Shown: positions 1 to 6,452 of the stretch, piece after piece
Position numbering within the stretch: the first letter of the stretch is position 1
Layout of the letters: every line of letters begins with the position of its first letter
NCBI GenBank assembly: GCA_017618475.1
Contig: JAFZUF010000129.1
Location: forward strand, 1-8,969
Source of the DNA: Clostridia bacterium
GTDB taxonomy: Bacteria > Bacillota > Clostridia > Christensenellales > UBA1242
Direction: 5' to 3'
Length of the DNA: 8,969 nucleotides
Program-made: the position numbers and the translations under genes
Notes under the pieces: model-generated
Database searches by the model: none
What the model was told of the DNA's origin: nothing
The model's input: only the letters and a program-made list of their open reading frames with translations

Positions 1-2
1 GG

Positions 3-3000
3 AAGCCCATGCGTTTAAATGTAACCTTTTATACGCGTTATGATGCGGATGGAAATTGGTTGCAAGGGCGTTCTTTTGTTAAAGATTTTGTAAAACCTGA
101 TGAAACTTTAAAATCGGGTGGCAGTGTTGAATTACCATCGTTTAAAGAAGGTGCTAATAGTTATTATATTTTTAATGGTTGGCAAATTGGCGATCAAGTG
201 ACTAATGCGTCGTCTCAGCAATTAGATACCAAAGTGTTGTCACAGTTAGAAACTGTTGTTAAGGAAGATGCGGAAGGTTTAATTTTACATGTTCATATTT
301 ATGCGGCACAAACCAAGCGCACATTGAATGTTAATTATAATTTCATGGTTGGTAATATTGATCTACGTGAAAACCGATCAATCGCAGATTTTGTAACCGT
401 ATTACCGCAAGGTTCTTTGTTTTATGATTATTATCCATTTTCGGTTGCACGTACCGACGGTGACTATACCGCGTTTGACACGCGTGGTAAACAATTTAAG
501 AGTTGGTCTTACAGTATAAATGGCAGTTCATTTATTGCAATTGATGCTAATACACGGGTACCATCGGGTGTCAGCCAAATTATGATTGTTGGTGGTTTTA
601 CAGGTGATAAAAAATTTGAGGTTGCTTATCATGACAAAACAGGGGAACTACTGTGTCAGGATACCAACGATAGGAACTATTATAACTATGATAGTAGTAA
701 TTTTCAATTAAAAAATTATATTGACGTACAAATTGCTCAAGTAAATTCAGAGTGGGGAACTTTTGTTGGTTGGTCGGTTGAACCAGATTTCAAGTCGGGT
801 AACCCTGAAGTTATTTACGACGTGCATTATTATGTACTTGAACATAAAACTTCATCTAATCCTAATCCGCATCCGTTGTTGCATTTGACAAATCAGATGG
901 ATACTATTTGTTCACCATACAAAATTGATATTGACCGTTACGCCATACAAGAAGACGGTTTAATCTATACTTTGCACTTGTATGCAGTTTATGCAAATGA
1001 CAGTGTCAATATAAATTATGCCAACAAGTCAAATGCTAATTTAAAAATACCGTTATATAGTAGTAATGATTATACACATGCCACCATCGGTGGTTGCACC
1101 GTTGGATATAACTCCAATGATTTTATTGTGCAGGGTGTGACAGTATTGGATGATTATAGCGTTGGGCTTTCTAATGATTGGAATTTCGTAGGATGGAAAA
1201 TTGTTCAGCTTGAGAACGTTAGCCAGAAAATTCAAGAACAGTTTGCTGATCGAATTTGGTTTTCTGGTGATTATCTCCCATCAATTGATTTTAGTTTTAA
1301 TTTTAGTCTACAATATGTGGAAAAGGACAACCTGATTCACAAGGTTACCGTTGGTACGAAAACATACCAAATTTTGTCATTGTCGAACGGTATTGATAAG
1401 GTGGTAGTTGATTGTTCTAGCGGTATTGTAAAAATAGGTTCCACGACAATACCTTGTCCTGATGGTGTGGATATCGTAGTGTTGCCACGTGGTGATTATA
1501 CGGTTGGGCAAGGTAACATTGTGATCAATAGCACACGTGAAGTGCATGTAGTGGTGCCGTCGGTTGGTAACATTGTTTTGGAACCACGCGCAATTCAATG
1601 TAATACGATTAAAGAATTTTATGTACCGGAAAATGTAACCATAACGGGCAGCCCAGTAGTTGGTGATAACTTCCAGGCGTACCATGTTCAAAAGGGTTAT
1701 CGGTTGCTTAATAATGATGGTTCGATTAGCGGAGTTTTGAATGCCAGCACTAAATATAATTTCGCGGCCAGTTTAAAAGGTTTGTTGGTAAGTTTGGACG
1801 GCACAACGTTGTATGGGGTACCAAGTCATACGAATTTAACCACTGCAGAATTATTAGCATTCATCAATGAATCGATTACCGAAATTGTTCCCTATGCTTT
1901 GTCAGATATCAATAGTCTAAGAACGCTTAGTTTGGCAAAAAATAGTAATTTACAAATTGATGAGTTGGCAATCTTCAATGGTACCATGCGTAATATAATT
2001 TTACCGGCAGGAAATGCTTTGTCTGGATTGGAAATTAATTCGCAAGCATTGGCAGGGGCTTTGACCGACTTAATTTCAGTGACTTTTGGTGATGCGAACA
2101 CAACGGCAACATGGTACGCTTTTGTGGATGGTGATTTTGTATATTATTTAGATAATTTAGCTGTTACCGATGCCAAAACGCATGTCATGTACGCTTTACG
2201 ATCGGTCAAATTAAATAATTTAACTTATCATAATTTAGATACTGTTACCAATAATTTGACTATTGCCGATACCGTAACCAAGATTGAACCATATGCTTTG
2301 GCAGGTTTGAATTGGACGCAAATTCACAGTGTAACCGCCAATAATGTGAACGTTGATTTAAGATTTTTAAAGGGTATTGCTACCGATATTCCTTTGTTTA
2401 CTGACAAAGATAACCCGCACAAAGGACCAATGATACAGCCATATCTAAAAACTTTCCGTTTTGTCTACAAGGAAGGTTTAGAAGAAGCCAGTGTATATAC
2501 TGTTGAATTTGCCTATGGTCAAACCTTCCGTGTCTTCAATGCACAGTCGAATAATTATGGCTTTAAGTTCAATCGTGCTTGGTCGCAATTTCAAGGTTGG
2601 AAAATTGGTAATAATAATCAACGAATTGATGTTGGTAGAATTTTCAAGGTTGGTATGGACGAGCTAGTTTTAGGTGATAAATATACGGTACAGTTTAATG
2701 CTAGTAGTGATGATTGTTGGAAACAGTACTTAATACAGTTTCAAACTTTTAACGATGAGTTTAGTGCTAATGATTTTAAATTTGAAGGTTTTGACGGTAA
2801 AAAGTATGCTATTTCGGATTTGAAGGATAACAATTTAGGAAACATTTATTTACCGGCTGTTGACCAAAATATCACGGTAGGCGGAGTGGTATACCAGTTC
2901 ATTGGTTGGTCAACTACGAAACGTGGTGCAAGCGGTGCTACACCTAATTTATGGAATAATGTTGATCAAAAATTACGTGTTTTACCAAATCGCACAACTA

Positions 3001-4097
3001 GTGCGGTATTAAACAAAGGTACTCGTGTTGGGGGTGTTTATGTATATTATGCTTTATATGAACCAGTAACACCGAATTTGCACTATGATCCTTTGGATGC
3101 TAATGGTAGTGATCTGGAAGACACTGACACCAATGTTAGCACATATGCGGTTTCGGCTCCGATTCAATTCAATGCTACCAGTATCAATATCCCATTTGCA
3201 CATTTCAATGCTGGTTATATGGTACCAATTTCTACGGTAAGGAATTTTAACATTTCTACCAATACAGCATTAACCGAAATCGTGATTGGTGCTGCGGTAA
3301 GCAAAATTGATGCGGCGGCATTTCAAAATGTACGGGCTATGCAAATTAAATTTAACCATAAAGGTCGTAAAATCTATTATAATAGCAGTTCAAATACTAA
3401 CTGGTTAGAATTAACAATTGGTGCGAATGCTTTTGCTAATAATGCAGCATTGGAAAACGTGGTTTTACCGGCGGCGGTAGTAACGTTAGGTGATAGTGCT
3501 TTCCGTGCATGTAACAATTTGTACAGCGTTACTTTTGAAGCGGCTGATTCCTTAGCAATATGTAATTTGGGTGACTTTGTTTTCCGTGATGATACAAATT
3601 TAACTAATAATGCTTTGGTTGGATTATTAGCTGCTGATTCTAATAAAGAGAGGTTTGGTGCCGTTGGTAATGGTATCTTTATGCATACCAAGGTTGATAG
3701 CGTTGATAACAGTCACAAAATTGTTTGGGGTGATACTTTATTGCACGTTCATTATGACAACGGAAGTACAGAATATACTTTTAGTGAAAAAATCATTGCC
3801 GGTTATGCATTTGCTGATTTGGGTAGTTCAACTGCAAATAATATAGTTATAAAATTTACTAATTCTGGAGTGCGAATTAAAGCCAAAGCTTTTAGTTTCT
3901 TGCACAACAGTGTTTCCACAATTCGTCTGGATACGGCCGCGGGTATTCAACCAAGTAACGTTGATGCACACGCATTTGATGATTTAACGGATCATAATGT
4001 GGCTGTTTACACTCCTAATTTGAGTGCATGGAATAAAGACTTTAGTGTATCAAAAGGCACAATTTCAAATAATATTACTATACATGGTTCGAATTAA
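3..4097 (+). CDS. Giant multidomain surface/secreted protein with InlB-type B-repeats and BspA-type LRRs (5' partial)
   Basis: The frame is open to the left window edge, and the first ATG (base 9) sits at the start of a repeat strand with no signal peptide, so the gene almost certainly begins upstream. At least 1,362 residues are present. Residues 1-440 hold four modules with the Listeria/Bacteroides B-repeat pattern: a VxFY-like strand, an F.GW core (FNGW 55-58, FKSW 163-166, FVGW 252-255, FVGW 393-396), then a strand such as LHLYAVYA. Residues about 600-780 are BspA-type leucine-rich repeats (ITEIVPYALSDINSLRTLSL). Two more B-like modules follow (FQGW 861-864, FIGW 964-967). Residues about 1085-1345 are a second LRR block (IGANAFANNAALENVVLP), closing with VAVYTPNLSAW, a common BspA ending. 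Such modules serve adhesion or protein binding outside the cell; the ligand is unknown. The C-terminus ITIHGSN has no LPXTG motif, membrane helix or charged tail. The family assignment is firm and the function is inferred. Confidence 0.85.
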   Translation, partial: KPMRLNVTFYTRYDADGNWLQGRSFVKDFVKPDETLKSGGSVELPSFKEGANSYYIFNGWQIGDQVTNASSQQLDTKVLSQLETVVKEDAEGLILHVHIYAAQTKRTLNVNYNFMVGNIDLRENRSIADFVTVLPQGSLFYDYYPFSVARTDGDYTAFDTRGKQFKSWSYSINGSSFIAIDANTRVPSGVSQIMIVGGFTGDKKFEVAYHDKTGELLCQDTNDRNYYNYDSSNFQLKNYIDVQIAQVNSEWGTFVGWSVEPDFKSGNPEVIYDVHYYVLEHKTSSNPNPHPLLHLTNQMDTICSPYKIDIDRYAIQEDGLIYTLHLYAVYANDSVNINYANKSNANLKIPLYSSNDYTHATIGGCTVGYNSNDFIVQGVTVLDDYSVGLSNDWNFVGWKIVQLENVSQKIQEQFADRIWFSGDYLPSIDFSFNFSLQYVEKDNLIHKVTVGTKTYQILSLSNGIDKVVVDCSSGIVKIGSTTIPCPDGVDIVVLPRGDYTVGQGNIVINSTREVHVVVPSVGNIVLEPRAIQCNTIKEFYVPENVTITGSPVVGDNFQAYHVQKGYRLLNNDGSISGVLNASTKYNFAASLKGLLVSLDGTTLYGVPSHTNLTTAELLAFINESITEIVPYALSDINSLRTLSLAKNSNLQIDELAIFNGTMRNIILPAGNALSGLEINSQALAGALTDLISVTFGDANTTATWYAFVDGDFVYYLDNLAVTDAKTHVMYALRSVKLNNLTYHNLDTVTNNLTIADTVTKIEPYALAGLNWTQIHSVTANNVNVDLRFLKGIATDIPLFTDKDNPHKGPMIQPYLKTFRFVYKEGLEEASVYTVEFAYGQTFRVFNAQSNNYGFKFNRAWSQFQGWKIGNNNQRIDVGRIFKVGMDELVLGDKYTVQFNASSDDCWKQYLIQFQTFNDEFSANDFKFEGFDGKKYAISDLKDNNLGNIYLPAVDQNITVGGVVYQFIGWSTTKRGASGATPNLWNNVDQKLRVLPNRTTSAVLNKGTRVGGVYVYYALYEPVTPNLHYDPLDANGSDLEDTDTNVSTYAVSAPIQFNATSINIPFAHFNAGYMVPISTVRNFNISTNTALTEIVIGAAVSKIDAAAFQNVRAMQIKFNHKGRKIYYNSSSNTNWLELTIGANAFANNAALENVVLPAAVVTLGDSAFRACNNLYSVTFEAADSLAICNLGDFVFRDDTNLTNNALVGLLAADSNKERFGAVGNGIFMHTKVDSVDNSHKIVWGDTLLHVHYDNGSTEYTFSEKIIAGYAFADLGSSTANNIVIKFTNSGVRIKAKAFSFLHNSVSTIRLDTAAGIQPSNVDAHAFDDLTDHNVAVYTPNLSAWNKDFSVSKGTISNNITIHGSN
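9..1328 (+). repeat. Four degenerate B-repeat (InlB/Flg_new-like) protein modules
   Basis: The encoded residues 1-440 contain four diverged copies of one pattern: an opening beta strand (NVTFYTRYDADG, LNVNYNF, FEVAYHDKTGE, VNINYANK), a central aromatic-Gly-Trp core, and a closing strand ending in alternating hydrophobics (HVHIYAA, IMIVGGF, HLYAVYA). Spacing between the Trp cores is 108, 89 and 141 residues, longer than the roughly 70 residues usual for B-repeats. The copies share little sequence beyond the cores, so they are old duplications. The fourth copy lacks an obvious closing strand. Confidence 0.65.
1806..2348 (+). repeat. First BspA-like leucine-rich repeat block
   Basis: Encoded residues about 600-780 show BspA-type LRR units: a short helix-turn with PYAL or QALAG, followed by an LRTLSL or ISVTFG strand, as in ITEIVPYALSDINSLRTLSL and VTKIEPYALAGL. 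The repeats are irregular and interrupted by non-repeat beta-rich insertions, for example TWYAFVDGDFVYYLD. BspA-type LRRs occur in adhesins of oral and gut bacteria and in some protists. Confidence 0.6.
2442..3059 (+). repeat. Second pair of B-repeat-like modules
   Basis: Encoded residues about 812-1017 hold two further B-like modules. One opens with FRFVYKEGLEEASVYTVEF, has the core FQGWKIG and closes with YTVQFNA. The other opens with YLIQFQTFNDEF, has the core FIGWSTTKRG and closes with VYVYYALYEPV. The last core is the closest in the protein to the family consensus (FxGWsttkdG). These modules separate the two LRR blocks. Confidence 0.65.
3261..4043 (+). repeat. Second BspA-like leucine-rich repeat block
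   Basis: Encoded residues about 1085-1345 contain the clearest LRR units in the protein: LTEIVIGAAVSKIDAAAFQN, IGANAFANNAALENVVLP, LGDSAFRACNNLYSVTFE, LGDFVFRDDTNL, IAGYAFADLG and IKAKAFSFLHN. The repeated xAF plus asparagine/leucine pattern is typical of BspA-like LRR_5 repeats. The block ends with HAFDDLTDHNVAVYTPNLSA, which resembles the usual C-terminal cap. Confidence 0.75.
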
Positions 4098-5122
4098 TTA
4101 TTATTTTGTGCGGAAGCGATGCCTTGTAGCAAATTACATGTAACCATTTGAGCTTGGTGGGCGATGTCCAGCAAGGTTTGACCATTTTTTGGTGCAATAA
4201 TTGTGACGGGTTGTGAAACGGGATTAACGACTTGGCTAACATCAATAAAACAATATTCCATACACACACGGCCGATAATTGGACACCGTTGTTTACCAAC
4301 TAAAACATTAACGGTTCCACCAAATTGAGGGGGAATGCCGTTGGCATAACCTCCGCGCATAATACCAATTGCAGTAGGGTGTGTGGCGGTAAAAGTACCA
4401 TTGTAACCAACGGTAGCACCGGTTTTGATTTTTTTAACTGTGATTATTTGTGAAGTAATGGTAAATGCGGTTTGCGTTTCGGGTGTGCCACCGTAAAGTG
4501 CTTTACCGATGCGCACCATGTCAAAATGGGCAGCAGGGTAACTGATGACACCGCTGCAACCCGCGTGCACTAGTACGTGCGGAAAGTGTTGTTTGCAAAC
4601 ATGGGTAAACTTTTTGAAATGATGCAATGCCGCTTGAATGGCTTGTGGGTGGTCGCATTCATAGGCCAAATGCGTATAAATGCCTTCAATACGTTCTCCA
4701 TTTAAAAGTTTCAGGGCCGCGCGTAATTCGTGAATTGAACTGAAACCAAAACGGTTCATACCTGTGTTGACCGCGATATGAATGCGAGGGTGCAGCTGTG
4801 CTTTTTGCATGGCTTGAATTTGAGAGATGTTTTCAATTGTAATAATTAAATTGTGATTAACGGCGCTACGTATATCATCACAAATGCCAAATAATAAAAT
4901 ATCTTGTTTAATTCCAATTTGGCGCAAGGTAATTCCTTCAGCAACTGTGGCAACTGCAAAACAATCGACATAGGGTGCCAATACTTGACCAATGCGAATT
5001 AAACCAAAGCCGTAAGCATTATCTTTTAATACGGCGCAAAAACGTGTACCATGGTTTAAATGCTTTTTGATGGAAGCGACATTTTTCACAATCGTGTGTA
5101 AATTAACTTGAAAGGATAACAT
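4094..5122 (-). CDS. alr: Alanine racemase, divergent
   Basis: A 342-residue fold-type III PLP enzyme of the alanine racemase family, which interconverts L- and D-alanine for peptidoglycan. The PLP lysine motif AVLKDNAYG (Lys33), THLA (His151), NTGMNRFGF (Arg124), VRIGKALYGG (Arg204, facing the pyridine nitrogen) and the second catalytic base VGYNGTF (Tyr240) are all present. Against Geobacillus Alr, several conserved positions differ: Lys129 is Ala117, Asp313 is Glu289, and Tyr354 is Cys329. The final Arg-Val-Pro-Arg segment is missing, so the protein is about 20-45 residues shorter than usual. I chose the ATG at 5122 because LSFQVNLHTIVKNV matches the family N-terminus; a longer in-frame start at 5212 would run antisense into rsmD. 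No Shine-Dalgarno is visible. A weak TATAAA lies at 5143-5138 on the minus strand, without a good -35. The stop overlaps the convergent giant gene by 4 bases. Family certain; activity less so. Confidence 0.9.
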   Translation of the reverse strand: MLSFQVNLHTIVKNVASIKKHLNHGTRFCAVLKDNAYGFGLIRIGQVLAPYVDCFAVATVAEGITLRQIGIKQDILLFGICDDIRSAVNHNLIITIENISQIQAMQKAQLHPRIHIAVNTGMNRFGFSSIHELRAALKLLNGERIEGIYTHLAYECDHPQAIQAALHHFKKFTHVCKQHFPHVLVHAGCSGVISYPAAHFDMVRIGKALYGGTPETQTAFTITSQIITVKKIKTGATVGYNGTFTATHPTAIGIMRGGYANGIPPQFGGTVNVLVGKQRCPIIGRVCMEYCFIDVSQVVNPVSQPVTIIAPKNGQTLLDIAHQAQMVTCNLLQGIASAQNNN

Positions 5123-5137
5123 GATTTGATATATGAT
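5108..5137 (+). promoter_or_regulatory. Sigma-A-type promoter of rsmD, placed for a leaderless mRNA
   Basis: TTGAAA at 5108-5113 and TATGAT at 5132-5137 are separated by 18 bases; each box differs from consensus at one position. Counting 7 bases from the end of the -10 box puts the start of transcription at about 5143-5144, on the ATG of rsmD (5143). No Shine-Dalgarno precedes that ATG. The -35 box and part of the spacer lie inside the first codons of the divergent alr. The positions are seen directly; promoter activity is inferred. Confidence 0.6.
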
Positions 5138-5142
5138 TTTAT

Positions 5143-5634
5143 ATGCGAATAATTGCAGGAACTCATCGTGGAAAAAAGTTAGTAGAGTATTACACCTCAA
5201 CCACGCGCCCAACGACAGACCGTGTTAAAGAGAATGTGTTTAATTTGTTGGGAAATTATTTGGACCTGCAGGGGGCACGCGTTTTAGATTTATTTGCGGG
5301 TACTGGGGCCTATGGTATTGAATGTTTGTCACGCGGTGCGGGTTTTGTGCATTTTAATGATTTTGACATTGCAGCAATCAATGTGATTAAAAAGAACTTG
5401 GGACAAATTTGGCATAATTACCGTATTACGCAAAAGGATTATTTGGCGGCGCTTAGTGGCGAATATGATTTGATTTTTTTAGATCCACCTTACGCCAGTG
5501 ATTATGGTAAGCGGGCGATTGATGCCATCCCGCACGGATTAATCGTTTTTGAAACTGATCGTGAATTTAATCATCCGCAAATTATTGCGACTAAACATTA
5601 CGGTCGTGCTTGGATTTATTTAATACAAAAATAA
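5143..5634 (+). CDS. rsmD: 16S rRNA (guanine(966)-N(2))-methyltransferase RsmD
   Basis: A 163-residue SAM-dependent methyltransferase that modifies G966 of 16S rRNA in the small ribosomal subunit. The family N-terminus MRIIAGTHRGKKL is intact, followed by TRPTTDRVKENVFNLL (residues 21-36). The SAM-binding motif I is VLDLFAGTGAYGIE (47-60), the neighbouring SRGA is present, and the catalytic DPPY is at 114-117. The protein is somewhat shorter than the usual 180-200 residues; the shortfall is mostly after DPPY, where the loop and helix before the IVFE strand are compressed. The start is fixed by the conserved MRIIAG. It diverges from alr across 20 bases and ends inside the 3' end of the ylbJ-like gene, overlapping it by 15 bases. 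In Bacillus subtilis rsmD (ylbH) is followed by coaD (ylbI) and ylbJ; here coaD is absent and ylbJ is inverted. Confidence 0.95.
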   Translation: MRIIAGTHRGKKLVEYYTSTTRPTTDRVKENVFNLLGNYLDLQGARVLDLFAGTGAYGIECLSRGAGFVHFNDFDIAAINVIKKNLGQIWHNYRITQKDYLAALSGEYDLIFLDPPYASDYGKRAIDAIPHGLIVFETDREFNHPQIIATKHYGRAWIYLIQK

Positions 5635-6402
5635 AAGATAAACCGATAATAAACCACAAGCTAAAACGGCATGTGTAAATTTATATGCGAAATCAGTGTA
5701 AAAGTTGATTTGAAATTTTTGCATAAAAATTTGTTGTTGCATTGCCACCGACAAGCCACCGAACGTCACAAAAAATTGTATTAAAAGTGGGTTAGTAGTG
5801 GTGGCAACACCGGTGGTCATTTCTAATAATCCGGCAATAATCGGTGGCAGCAGACACAAACGTGCGGCAATGTAAAAAAACAAAACGATGCCACAGACGT
5901 TGACGATTGCATTTGTTGCACTGGTTAAAGCGTTACTGAATGCGGTTAAAATGTTTTGGCTTGGTTGGTTAATGGTGTGGGTTGACGTGAGATATGTTTG
6001 CTTTAACTTTTTTGTTGGGCGCCAAAGATAACCGTTTAAAATGGCACCGATGATCGCACAAAGGAAAATAGCGCAACCTAATTTTATCTCATGAAGAAAT
6101 ACAACGCCCGCTGTTGCAATTACGAAAAATGGACTGGGTGTCGAAGTTGTGATGATTAATTGTTGCGCTTGTGGTAAAGATATGCGTTGTTGTGAGTAAA
6201 GGTCTTGGGTTAAACGGGCACCATTAGGATAACCGGAGCAGTAGGCCAGCACCGAAACTAACCAAGGGTGCGTCGCGTTGGTAAGATTTAAAATTAAACT
6301 TGTTATTACAAAGAATGGAAACAAAACCGGCAAAACTGCGGTCGCGATTAAACGTAAACCATCTTGACCAACGGCTAAAAACGTTCGAAAAAAAGTTGTC
6401 AC
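5620..6402 (-). CDS. ylbJ: YlbJ/SpoVV-like sporulation integral membrane protein, short form
   Basis: A 260-residue membrane protein of the YlbJ family. In B. subtilis YlbJ (SpoVV) is made in the mother cell and is needed to move dipicolinic acid across the outer forespore membrane. Family signatures are LPVLFPFFVITSL (residues 24-36), CSGYPNGARLTQDLY (55-69), ISLPQAQQLI then SPFFVIATAGV (74-100), and the C-terminal FGGLSVAMQQQ (214-224). Hydrophobic stretches lie at about 16-40, 90-126, 160-190, 206-222 and 240-260. The length is well below the roughly 400 residues of B. subtilis YlbJ; the N-terminal part and the central linker are reduced. The TTSTPSPFF segment replaces the family's Asn-containing SNSSNPLF. 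The start is GTG at 6402; the nearby ATG at 6409 is out of frame. No clear Shine-Dalgarno is seen. It is convergent with rsmD and divergent from the phosphorylase gene. Family confidence is high; a transport role is inferred from the family. Confidence 0.85.
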   Translation of the reverse strand: MTTFFRTFLAVGQDGLRLIATAVLPVLFPFFVITSLILNLTNATHPWLVSVLAYCSGYPNGARLTQDLYSQQRISLPQAQQLIITTSTPSPFFVIATAGVVFLHEIKLGCAIFLCAIIGAILNGYLWRPTKKLKQTYLTSTHTINQPSQNILTAFSNALTSATNAIVNVCGIVLFFYIAARLCLLPPIIAGLLEMTTGVATTTNPLLIQFFVTFGGLSVAMQQQIFMQKFQINFYTDFAYKFTHAVLACGLLSVYLLFLY

Positions 6403-6433
6403 TATTCATAAATATGCTTGCAAAAAAAAGACT

Positions 6434-6440
6434 AGAAAGG
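6434..6440 (+). promoter_or_regulatory. Probable Shine-Dalgarno for the nucleoside phosphorylase gene
   Basis: AGAAAGG ends 12 bases before the ATG at 6453. It matches the 5' portion of the full anti-Shine-Dalgarno complement (AGAAAGGAGGT), for which this larger gap is suitable. A competing reading is a promoter, TTGCAA (6418-6423), a 17-base spacer, then TAAGAT (6441-6446). That would put the transcript start on the ATG, but both boxes match consensus at only four of six positions. Confidence 0.5.
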
Positions 6441-6452
6441 TAAGATTTTACT

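Noticed and set aside
1377..3691. Antisense open frames inside the giant gene (for example 1377-1691, 1892-2101 and 3377-3691)
   Set aside because: They have no start signals or family motifs and are explained as shadows of the long, low-complexity sense frame.
4150..4215. Intrinsic terminator after the giant gene (GGT/ACC followed by a T run near 4175-4190)
   Set aside because: The stem is only three or four base pairs, far too weak for a terminator.
5123..5145. Promoter for alr on the minus strand (TATAAA at 5143-5138)
   Set aside because: The -10 is good, but the best-spaced -35 (ATGAGT) matches only three of six positions, so it is mentioned under alr and not listed as a feature.
4094..5212. 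A 372-residue version of alr starting at 5212
   Set aside because: The extra 30 residues do not resemble the family N-terminus and would be antisense to the conserved start of rsmD; MLSFQVN at 5122 fits the family.
6224..6409. ATG at 6409 on the minus strand as an alternative start for the ylbJ-like gene
   Set aside because: It is in a different frame and leads to a short shadow reading frame with no family similarity; the GTG at 6402 opens the real frame.
6418..6446. A third leaderless promoter for the nucleoside phosphorylase gene (TTGCAA, 17 bases, TAAGAT)
   Set aside because: Both boxes are weak and a Shine-Dalgarno-like AGAAAGG is present, so the evidence does not favour a leaderless start.
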